From the NCBI GenBank assembly GCA_020431135.1, contig JAGQIT010000518.1, positions 1-6,153 of the forward strand: a stretch of 6,153 bases of DNA. The letters run 5' to 3'. Origin of the DNA: Myxococcales bacterium (GTDB taxonomy: Bacteria > Myxococcota_A > Polyangia > Nannocystales > Nannocystaceae). The translations under genes and the position numbers were made by a program. Under the pieces are notes generated by a model. That model was not told where the DNA came from. It searched no databases and worked only from the letters and a program-made list of their open reading frames with translations. Below, piece by piece: positions 1 through 5,076 of this stretch; within the stretch, counting starts at the first letter, position 1; the number at the start of each line of letters is the position of its first letter.

Positions 1-528
1 CCGGCGACCAACGCGACGACCTTCGGCCTCCTCGCGCAGCTCCACACCCGGCGGGTCGCCCTCCTCTTCGCCGCGACGATCATCGCCATGGCGACGGCGC
101 TCGGCCTCGGCCTCAACCTCGTCTTCGGCGACGCGCCGCTCGTCAGCCACGTAGGTCATGAGCACGGCGAGGACCAGCTCCTGGAGAACGTCGCCCTCGC
201 GGCGCTCGCCCTGCTGCTCCTCCTGTCGTTCTTCCGCCAGAGCCCGCGCGGCTTCCTCGGCAAGCTGTGGGAGCTCGCCGGCTGGAGTCGGCACGATCAC
301 GGGCACGGGCACGGGCACGATCACGGGCACGGGCACGATCACGATCACGATCACGGGCACGCTCATGATCACGGGCACGGGCACGATCACGGGCACGATC
401 ACGGGCACGGGCACGGGCAGGACCACGGGCATGCCGGACACGATCACGGTCATGGCGGGCATGCGCACGACGGACACGACCACGGTCATGACGGGCATGC
501 CCCGGGGCATGATCACCATCATCGGTGA
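1..528 (+). CDS. C-terminal part of a SO_0444-type Cu/Zn efflux permease with a His-rich tail (5' end outside window)
   Basis: The open frame enters at base 1 and stops at 526-528, giving the last 175 residues. It begins PATNATTFGLLAQL, which resembles the conserved 'GPATN' segment near the end of the ArsP/DUF318-type permeases that include the SO_0444 Cu/Zn efflux family (known of the family, recalled from memory). A hydrophobic segment follows at partial residues 19-42 and another at 62-79, both likely membrane-spanning. Partial residues 98-175 form a tail of HD/HG/HA repeats with 36 histidines in 78 residues. Such tails bind Zn, Ni, Co or Cu. The likely role is export of a divalent metal across the inner membrane, with the tail acting as a metal buffer or sensor. 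An internal ATG at 88 lies inside the conserved part and is not the real start. A cation-diffusion facilitator also often has His-rich stretches, but the GPATN-like motif favours the permease family. Confidence 0.75.
   Translation, partial: PATNATTFGLLAQLHTRRVALLFAATIIAMATALGLGLNLVFGDAPLVSHVGHEHGEDQLLENVALAALALLLLLSFFRQSPRGFLGKLWELAGWSRHDHGHGHGHDHGHGHDHDHDHGHAHDHGHGHDHGHDHGHGHGQDHGHAGHDHGHGGHAHDGHDHGHDGHAPGHDHHHR
292..420 (+). repeat. Hexanucleotide repeats coding the His-rich tail
   Basis: This stretch is built from 6-base units GGGCAC and GATCAC, coding Gly-His and Asp-His. The repeats loosen after 420, where Ala, Gly and Pro interrupt the His pairs. The unit keeps frame, so slippage would lengthen or shorten the metal-binding tail without breaking the protein. 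Confidence 0.8.
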
Positions 529-536
529 CGGCGCGC

Positions 537-561
537 CTGCAGAGCGCCCCGAGCGCTGCAG
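537..561 (+). terminator. Possible terminator hairpin after the permease gene
   Basis: CTGCAG at 537-542 pairs with CTGCAG at 556-561, and the inner CGC (545-547) pairs with GCG (553-555) after an AG bulge, leaving a five-base loop. It starts 8 bases past the stop codon. The bases after it (CTTCTCCC) are pyrimidine-rich but are not a real T-run, so intrinsic termination is uncertain. Confidence 0.3.
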
Positions 562-661
562 CTTCTCCCGTGGATCCTGTCACTAAGGTCATGTTTTTCT
601 AAGAGGACGTCCCCGCCTCGGCCGCTCTCGTGACTGTCTTTTGGATCATGATGGCTGACGT

Positions 662-677
662 CTCACGTGACCGTGAG
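662..677. other. Perfect 6-bp hairpin in the convergent gap
   Basis: CTCACG at 662-667 and CGTGAG at 672-677 are exact reverse complements around a TGAC loop. It lies between the convergent permease and crotonase genes. No T-run follows on either strand, so it could be a weak bidirectional transcription end, a protein site or chance. Otherwise I see no gene in 529-794. Confidence 0.25.
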
Positions 678-794
678 GTCGTCCGCTCTGCGTCGGTGAA
701 GGCGGCCGCCGCGGGAGGGGAGCCCCGGCGACCAACGTCACCGCACGCCCTCTCACCCTGTCGTGGCCTGGTCCTGCGTCCACGCGCCTCGCGG

Positions 795-1571
795 CTAGTC
801 CGCGACGGTCGGCGTCGCGGCGCGCTTGCGCTTGGCCGCGAGCACCTGGCGAACGCCCATGGCGACGAGGCTCACGGTGTCGCGGCGACGCGCCGCTCGC
901 AGGGCCCGGAGCAGCCCCCGACGGGCCCGCATCTTCGACCTCCTGTGCGCCGTGAGGTCGAGCTTAGCGAGGGCCTCGGCGCGCTGGCGAGCGACCTCCG
1001 CGAGCTCCTCCGGGGCGACGACCTCGTCGGCGAAGCCGCGGGCGACCGCGTCGTCGGGCGTCGACGGCTCGGCGAGGAGGGTGGCGCGGGTGAGGTAAGC
1101 CGGCGACAGGCGGTGGCGGCAGATCTCGAGCGCCGCCGCGGGGATCGTCAGGCCGATCGCGACCTCGTTGGCCCACAGCTTGAACGGGCCGGCGGCGGTG
1201 ATCCGCAGGTCGCCGCTGAGGAGGATGAACGCGCCCATGGCGATCGCGTGGCCGTTGCAGGCGATGACGACCGGGGTCGGGAAGGCGAGGAGGCGCTGGG
1301 CGAGGGCGAAGCCGCCGCGGACCATACCGAGCGCCGCCGCGCCGCCGCGCCGCAGCGTCTTGAGGTCGAAGCCCGCGGAGAGCACCCCCTCGCGCCCGGT
1401 GAGGATGACGATCGCGCCGTCGGCCTCGGCGCGGTCGAGGGCGGCGTTGAGATCGCGGAGCATCCGCGGCGAGATCGCGTTGCGCTTGCCGTCGTCCATC
1501 GTGAGGGTCGCGACGGCGCCGTCGCGGCGGTAGGTGACGAAGGGCCTGGACTCGGTGCCGGTGTGCTCCAC
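795..1571 (-). CDS. Enoyl-CoA hydratase/isomerase (crotonase) family protein
   Basis: This is a 258-residue protein, the usual crotonase length. Recognisable parts, in order, are the N-terminal strand with TLTMDDGKRNAIS (23-34), the first oxyanion-hole segment LSAGFDLKTL (64-73), the second NGHAIAMGAFILLSGDLRI (106-124) and the LWANEVAIGL segment (132-141). The fold binds acyl-CoA and stabilises a thioester enolate. Aligned by eye to rat enoyl-CoA hydratase, the position of Glu144 is Phe115, while Glu164 is kept as Glu136. Having only that glutamate is typical of the delta3,delta2-enoyl-CoA isomerase branch rather than a true hydratase, so I favour isomerase or another crotonase activity on fatty-acyl-CoA. 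The C-terminus is unusually rich in Arg and Lys. The GTG start at 1571 is chosen because the fold begins about 10 residues later. No Shine-Dalgarno is visible. A TACAAC box five bases upstream could be a -10 element of a leaderless transcript, which is speculative. Confidence 0.88.
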   Translation of the reverse strand: MEHTGTESRPFVTYRRDGAVATLTMDDGKRNAISPRMLRDLNAALDRAEADGAIVILTGREGVLSAGFDLKTLRRGGAAALGMVRGGFALAQRLLAFPTPVVIACNGHAIAMGAFILLSGDLRITAAGPFKLWANEVAIGLTIPAAALEICRHRLSPAYLTRATLLAEPSTPDDAVARGFADEVVAPEELAEVARQRAEALAKLDLTAHRRSKMRARRGLLRALRAARRRDTVSLVAMGVRQVLAAKRKRAATPTVAD

Positions 1572-1728
1572 TCGAGCGTTGTACCGCGAACGCGGGGCGC
1601 GTGGCCGCAGCGTCGGCCCGGCGAGGGCCCTCGGGTCCGCGTGGCGGCGCGCGTCGTGCCGCCTGTGCTGCGCGCCGCGACGGGATTCCTGGGGCGAGCG
1701 CGACGTCACGTCACCCGGTCCGCTGGAG

Positions 1729-1752
1729 GCGGGCGAGCGGGCGAGCGGGCGA
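1729..1752. repeat. Three tandem copies of GCGGGCGA
   Basis: Three exact 8-base units lie end to end, followed by a partial GCG. They sit in the gap upstream of the crotonase gene. This is probably a simple-sequence expansion of no known function. Confidence 0.75.
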
Positions 1753-1924
1753 GCGCCGTCGCGGCCTCCTGTCCCGCCTCGTCGGCGAGCGCCGCGGCGA
1801 GACGCCGCGGTCTCTGGCGCGGCGAACCCCGTCGATGAGCGCGGCCGAGGGCTGTCCGAGTATTCGTCGCGCGCCCTCGCCGACCCTCTCGGCCCCGCCA
1901 GAACTCGCAGTACGCCGAGCACAG

Positions 1925-1952
1925 CGGCGCTCTGACGTAGCCGAGAGCGCCG
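1925..1952 (-). terminator. Hairpin 3' of the caspase-HTH gene, possible terminator
   Basis: CGGCGCTCT at 1925-1933 and AGAGCGCCG at 1944-1952 are perfect reverse complements (9 bp) with a 10-base loop. It lies 44 bases past the stop of the minus-strand protease gene. The stem is strong, but no T-run follows on the minus strand, so it could be an inefficient terminator or an mRNA 3' stabiliser. Confidence 0.4.
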
Positions 1953-1996
1953 ACGATGGCCGCGCGAGAGAACGCGCCGATTTGCGGGACGGCCTC

Positions 1997-3811
1997 CTAG
2001 CCCTCGTCGGCCTTGAGCTTGCGCAGCGCCTCGCGTCCGGCGTCGCTGTAGGCGCTGAGCCAGCGGGTGAGGGTCGAGCGGTCGACGCCGTACTCCTTCG
2101 TCAGCGCCCGCATCCCGAGGTCGCCGACGATCATCGCGTGGACGGCCTCGACCATGCGGTCGAGCTCCGCGGGGTCGACCTCGCGGGCGGGCGTCGACGT
2201 CTGCGTGCTCTGCTCGACTGGCTCGGCTTGCGCGGCCTCCTGGGTCTGTTCGACCTGCTGGATCTGCTGGGCCTGCTGGGCTTGCTGGGTCTGCTGGGCC
2301 TGCGGAGGCGCGCTGTTGAGCTCGATCGGCGCCTGGATCTGCTGGGGCCGCTGGGATTGCTGGGACCGCGACGGCTGCGGCGACGTGAAGGCGAGGCGGG
2401 CCGCCGGATCGCCGAGGGTGACGTAGCCGGCGAGGTCCTGGCGGGCCATCCAGAGGTGGGCCATCTCGACGCGGTCGTCGGCGACGGACTCGCCCTGGAC
2501 CTCCTTCGCCTTGCGCTCGTCCATGTTGTTTGTCAGCGCTTGGTTCTTCTCGACGTAGTGGCGGGCGATCTCGCGGAGCGAGATGCCGACGCGGTCGCCG
2601 CGGAGGAGCGAGCGCACGACCTTGTAGAACTTGCCGGCGGTCGAGTCCTTGCGCCCGCGGTCGAGCTCCTGGAACGAGTAGGTCCAGGCGAGGTCGAGGT
2701 GGCCGATGAAGGCGACCGGGCCCTTGGGGTTGGCGAGGGCGGCCCGCGGCAGCGCGGCGACGAAGGGGCGCTCGCCCTCCTTCGGCAGCGACTTCAGCAC
2801 CGCCTCGGGCTTGCCGCGGAACTTGCCGGCGTCGCGGAGCTGCTGCAGCCAGTGGCGGAAGCGGCTGTCGTCCGGGGTGCCGGCGCCGTAGCAGGCGAAC
2901 ATGAACCATACGCCGCCGGGGAGGAAGGCGCCGCTGCGGATGTCGTCGCCGCGCAGCCGGCCGGCGGAGCCGAAGCTCATCGCCCCCTGGCCGGCGCGCT
3001 TGTCGGCCTCCGACGCCCAGTCGCGGCGCGGCGCGCCCTCGCCGTGGCTGAGGGTGAAGAGCACGCCCGCCTCGCGCCCGTCGAGCGCCGCCTTGAGCTG
3101 CGCGGGATCGGGGCTGTCGGGGTCGCCGCTGCGGAGCAGCTCGCGCAGCGGCAGGCGGCCCTTCGCCGCGGCCTCGGCGGCCTCGGCGTAGATCGGCTCC
3201 ATGAGGCCGCGGGCGCCGATCGACGTCGCCGGCGTGCCGTCGTGGACCGTGTGCAGGAGGAGGTCGCCGCCGGCGGCCGCCGGCGCCCGCTCCCAACGCA
3301 GGAGCTTGTCGACGTAGGCCTCGTAGTCCTCGATCTTGTCGAAGGCGAGGCGGCCGACGCAGCTGTCGATCGACTGGGTCTGCTGGAGGCCGAGGGGGAC
3401 CTGGTCGAGGTCGCCGAGGAAGAGCTGGTAGAGCGGCTGCTCGTCGGGGTCGGCCTTCTCGTAGACGTCGCGCCGCCACGAGTCGACCTCGGCGGCGGTC
3501 ATCTTGGGCTTGACCCTGTAGACGACGTGGTCGCCCTGGATCTGCGCGCGGCGGGCCTTGATCAGCGGCTCGATCGCGGCGAGGAGGCGGTCGCCCTCCT
3601 CGCCCTCGGGGGCGACGATCCCCCAGCCCTGGGCGGCGAGGTCGTTGCCCGCGGCGCCCGGGTCGTAGAACGAGCGGCCCTCGGCGCCCTCCTCTTCTTC
3701 GTGGCGCTCGGCGGCGTCGCGCTCGAGCCCGTCGGGGAGGACGGGCGAGTGGTCGTCGGCGTAGGCGAGGAGGAGCTGGAGGTCGTTGTCGTGGTTGCTG
3801 TCGCGTTGCAT
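1997..3811 (-). CDS. Caspase/gingipain-like cysteine peptidase fused to a C-terminal helix-turn-helix
   Basis: The protein has 604 residues. Residues 1-50 are polar and acidic (EEEEGAEG at 38-45). Residues 128-167 (YQLFLGDLDQVPL, then VGRLAFD and EDYEAYV) match, from memory, the pre-catalytic subdomain of C25-like caspase-fold peptidases. The catalytic pair is clear: LFTLSHGEGAP with His256, then WFMFACYGAGTP with Cys307, 51 residues apart. GPVAFIGHLDLAWTYSF (364-380) is the C25/caspase segment after the Cys. Residues 481-540 form a Gln-rich linker (22 Gln in 60). Residues 566-588 (MRALTKEYGVDRSTLTRWL within) look like a transposase- or resolvase-type HTH, suggesting DNA binding. No signal peptide or membrane segment is visible, so it is probably cytoplasmic. 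The ATG at 3811 has no Shine-Dalgarno. The gene is divergent from the acidic-tailed protein at 4038, suggesting shared control. The target is unknown; the neighbouring small protein is a candidate substrate. Confidence 0.82.
   Translation of the reverse strand: MQRDSNHDNDLQLLLAYADDHSPVLPDGLERDAAERHEEEEGAEGRSFYDPGAAGNDLAAQGWGIVAPEGEEGDRLLAAIEPLIKARRAQIQGDHVVYRVKPKMTAAEVDSWRRDVYEKADPDEQPLYQLFLGDLDQVPLGLQQTQSIDSCVGRLAFDKIEDYEAYVDKLLRWERAPAAAGGDLLLHTVHDGTPATSIGARGLMEPIYAEAAEAAAKGRLPLRELLRSGDPDSPDPAQLKAALDGREAGVLFTLSHGEGAPRRDWASEADKRAGQGAMSFGSAGRLRGDDIRSGAFLPGGVWFMFACYGAGTPDDSRFRHWLQQLRDAGKFRGKPEAVLKSLPKEGERPFVAALPRAALANPKGPVAFIGHLDLAWTYSFQELDRGRKDSTAGKFYKVVRSLLRGDRVGISLREIARHYVEKNQALTNNMDERKAKEVQGESVADDRVEMAHLWMARQDLAGYVTLGDPAARLAFTSPQPSRSQQSQRPQQIQAPIELNSAPPQAQQTQQAQQAQQIQQVEQTQEAAQAEPVEQSTQTSTPAREVDPAELDRMVEAVHAMIVGDLGMRALTKEYGVDRSTLTRWLSAYSDAGREALRKLKADEG
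2252..2302 (-). repeat. Imperfect CAG-rich repeats coding AQQ units
   Basis: On the minus strand this segment repeats units of about 9-15 bases built on CAGCAG, coding Ala-Gln-Gln repeats at residues 504-520 of the protease. It is the core of a flexible linker between the catalytic domain and the HTH. Slippage here would change linker length in frame. Confidence 0.75.
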
Positions 3812-3851
3812 GGTGGCGGCCGATCGCCGCCGAGCCGCTGGCGGCGTCGAG

Positions 3852-3857
3852 ATGATA
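3852..3857 (-). promoter_or_regulatory. -10-like box for the caspase-HTH gene
   Basis: On the minus strand this reads TATCAT, matching TATAAT at 5 of 6 positions, 40 bases before the ATG at 3811. No -35 box is visible at normal spacing, so an activator or another sigma factor may be needed. Confidence 0.35.
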
Positions 3858-3863
3858 GCGCCT

Positions 3864-3919
3864 CGCGCTCACCCCTCGCCGCGCACCTTCGCACCTGGCT
3901 ATGAGCGCAGGTGAGAGCG
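3864..3919. promoter_or_regulatory. Cluster of inverted and direct repeats, candidate operator
   Basis: The outer arms CGCGCTCACC (3864-3873) and GGTGAGAGCG (3910-3919) are reverse complements at 9 of 10 positions. An offset inner pair, CACCTG (3892-3897) and CAGGTG (3908-3913), is exact with a 10-base spacer. CGCACCT also occurs twice in direct orientation (3882-3888 and 3890-3896). The cluster lies in the divergent gap just upstream of the minus-strand -10-like box, a good place for a repressor. The HTH of the neighbouring protease is a natural candidate binder. No site is proven. Confidence 0.4.
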
Positions 3920-3949
3920 TGACGCCGTTCGGCCCCCGCGGCCGCGCGC

Positions 3950-3988
3950 GATCGGTCGGCGGCGGGTGTGATCGCGCCGGCGGCGGGG
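3950..3988. repeat. Imperfect direct repeat GATCG..CGGCGGCGGG
   Basis: Two copies start at 3950 and 3970, a 20-base period of about two helical turns. They share GATCG followed by CGGCGGCGGG, with a one-base length difference. They lie just upstream of the -10-like box of the plus-strand gene, where the -35 should be. In such GC-rich DNA this could be chance. Confidence 0.3.
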
Positions 3989-4002
3989 CGCGGCCGCTGT
4001 CG

Positions 4003-4008
4003 TATAGT
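4003..4008 (+). promoter_or_regulatory. -10-like box for the acidic-tailed protein gene
   Basis: TATAGT matches TATAAT at 5 of 6 positions and sits 29 bases before the ATG at 4038. It stands out in a nearly A/T-free stretch. No recognisable -35 lies 16-18 bases upstream. Confidence 0.4.
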
Positions 4009-4024
4009 CGCCGGGTAGCTGACG

Positions 4025-4030
4025 AGGAGG
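4025..4030 (+). promoter_or_regulatory. Strong Shine-Dalgarno AGGAGG
   Basis: AGGAGG lies 7 bases before the ATG at 4038 and 4 bases before an in-frame GTG at 4035. The spacing favours the ATG. It is the only textbook ribosome site in the window; the two caspase-fold genes have weak or no such site, which suggests the small protein is made in excess. Confidence 0.75.
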
Positions 4031-4037
4031 TGCGGTG

Positions 4038-4850
4038 ATGGCGAGTCTGGCGAAGGCGCTCGGGCGTGTGATGCGGAAGAACTTCAAGATGAACGCGGCG
4101 TGGCTGCCGTTGACGACGCCGTTCCGGCTCGGCGACTACGGCCTGTGGCGCGGCGGCGTCTTTCAGCCGCTCGGCAACGTCGGCGACGACTTCGGCGTGA
4201 CGATCGACGCCGAGGACGGTGAGCCGGTGAGCCTCGACTTCGAGTCGAAGGGCGTCGTCGTCGTCGACGAGGACGCCGGCGCGAGCGGGTCGACGAAGGG
4301 GGCCAACGTCGTCGACGGCGAGGTCGGCCTGGTGATCCGCGCGTCGCAGTCGCAGTCCTTCGTGATCAAGGCGCCGACCCTGACCTCGCGGCGGATGACC
4401 AACGTCGCCAAGGTCGCCGATCAGATCGACCGCCTGCGCGACCAGGGCAAGGGGCCGCCGTGGTCGTGGCGCTACAAGATCGTCACGGAGATCTTCACCG
4501 GCGACAACGTGACGATCCTGGCGACGATCGAGAGCGACACGACGATCCGCCTGAGCGGCAGGGCCGACACGGCGCGCGAGATCCTCAACGCGGCGATCAA
4601 GGCCGACGTCAGCGCCGACAAGAGCCTCGGCCTCTCCTTCCTCGGGGCGACGGGGCCGGTCGGCCTCCGCCTCGCGCGGATCAAGAACTCCGGGCGCGTC
4701 GCCGTCAGCTTCGGCGGGGGCGCGGGAGGCGGCGACGACGACGACGGCGACGAGGAGATCGCCGACGACCTCGTCATCGAGGAGAGCGACTGGGACAGCG
4801 ATCCCGATGACGATCCCGATGACGCCGTCGGCGCGGACGCGGCGACCTGA
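4038..4850 (+). CDS. Candidate gasdermin-like pore-forming protein with acidic C-terminal tail
   Basis: The protein has 270 residues and no family I can name with certainty. Residues 1-20 form a basic amphipathic helix (Lys6, Arg10, Arg13, Lys14, Lys17; no acidic residue). Residues 50-112 alternate short beta strands; 113-136 look helical and end in RLRDQGK; 146-165 and 186-225 are strong strands (YKIVTEIF, then GPVGLRLARI). From memory, eukaryotic gasdermin pore domains share this order: basic first helix, twisted sheet, helix ending LRSRGDN, strand YVVTEVL, then strand SILAFRVAQL. A GGGAGGG linker (226-232) leads to an acidic tail with 19 Asp/Glu in residues 233-262, which could mask the basic body until cleavage. 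There is no Cys, so the N-terminal palmitoylation reported for bacterial gasdermins is impossible. No signal peptide or full membrane helix is visible. It lies between two caspase-fold protease genes. It could instead be an unrelated beta-rich substrate or inhibitor of the proteases. Confidence 0.4.
   Translation: MASLAKALGRVMRKNFKMNAAWLPLTTPFRLGDYGLWRGGVFQPLGNVGDDFGVTIDAEDGEPVSLDFESKGVVVVDEDAGASGSTKGANVVDGEVGLVIRASQSQSFVIKAPTLTSRRMTNVAKVADQIDRLRDQGKGPPWSWRYKIVTEIFTGDNVTILATIESDTTIRLSGRADTAREILNAAIKADVSADKSLGLSFLGATGPVGLRLARIKNSGRVAVSFGGGAGGGDDDDGDEEIADDLVIEESDWDSDPDDDPDDAVGADAAT
4800..4823 (+). repeat. Two tandem copies of GATCCCGATGAC
   Basis: Two exact 12-base units lie at the end of the acidic-tail gene and help code SDPDDDPDDA. 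They suggest the tail was extended by duplication, with selection on charge rather than exact sequence. Confidence 0.8.
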
Positions 4851-4936
4851 GCGCGAGCGCCCTGGGGCTGCAGAATCGGCAGGCCGCGGCGGCGTGTAGT
4901 GGTCGTCGCGCGCGCTTTCTCCCGCGTAGGATCGTT

Positions 4937-4952
4937 ATGTCTGAACGGACAT
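4937..4952. promoter_or_regulatory. 16-bp operator-like palindrome upstream of the CHAT gene
   Basis: ATGTCTGAACGGACAT has ATGTC and GACAT arms plus a matched inner G and C, so 12 of 16 positions are symmetric. It is one of the few A/T-containing spots in the gap 4851-5076 and resembles TetR-type operators in size and symmetry. It lies 124 bases before the GTG at 5077. Its bound regulator is not in the window unless it is the HTH of the caspase-like protein. Confidence 0.4.
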
Positions 4953-5076
4953 GCTCGAAAGGACGCGGGCGCGCGCAGGCGAACGCGTCGGTCGCGGCCG
5001 CGCCGCTCGATCCGCGCGCGGCCGCGGAGAATTGTGCCCGTGGACAAGGGGGCCCGCGCTCTGTGACAGTGAGTGC

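Larger units (their letters stand above)
1572..1996. other. 425-base gap without a supported gene
   Basis: Open frames cross this gap on both strands, but their translations are Arg/Ala/Gly-rich, match no domain I know and continue as out-of-frame shadows into the neighbouring genes. The gap holds the 8-bp tandem repeat at 1729-1752, the hairpin at 1925-1952, and whatever promoter serves the crotonase gene. Confidence 0.6.

Noticed and set aside
725..737. CCGGCGACCAACG, an exact 13-base copy of window positions 1-13
   Set aside because: A GC-rich 13-mer pair is plausible by chance in 6 kb. There are no extended arms, duplication or mobile-element signs around either copy.
630..1838. Plus-strand open frame of about 400 codons over the crotonase gene
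   Set aside because: It is Arg/Gly/Glu-rich with no domain and is antisense to a clearly recognisable crotonase. Long shadow frames are expected in DNA this GC-rich.
2252..2302. Regular repeats resembling a CRISPR or satellite array
   Set aside because: The units are short, imperfect and in frame as AQQ codons within the protease gene, with no spacers.
3802..3820. GCCGCCACCATG, identical to a eukaryotic Kozak start, at the caspase-like gene
   Set aside because: The surrounding genes, GC content and the Shine-Dalgarno of the neighbouring gene are bacterial. GCCGCC runs are common here, so this is chance.
795..3872. Minus-strand frame of 1025 codons read as a single fusion protein
   Set aside because: Only the last 258 codons (from 1571) resemble a protein family. 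The upstream part is Arg/Pro-rich and out of frame with the real peptidase gene.
1601..3904. Plus-strand open frame of 767 codons opposite the caspase-like gene
   Set aside because: It is low-complexity (Leu/Ala/Val/Gly/Arg) and its Leu-Gly repeats are simply the antisense of the Gln-rich linker. The minus-strand frame has the catalytic motifs.
4860..4895. Possible terminator after the acidic-tailed protein (GGCTGC / GCAGGCC)
   Set aside because: The stem is only about six pairs with a bulge, and no T-run follows.
4990..5030. CGCGGCCGCG-type palindromes before the CHAT gene
   Set aside because: They are low-complexity GC runs that occur throughout such DNA. I see no specific site.
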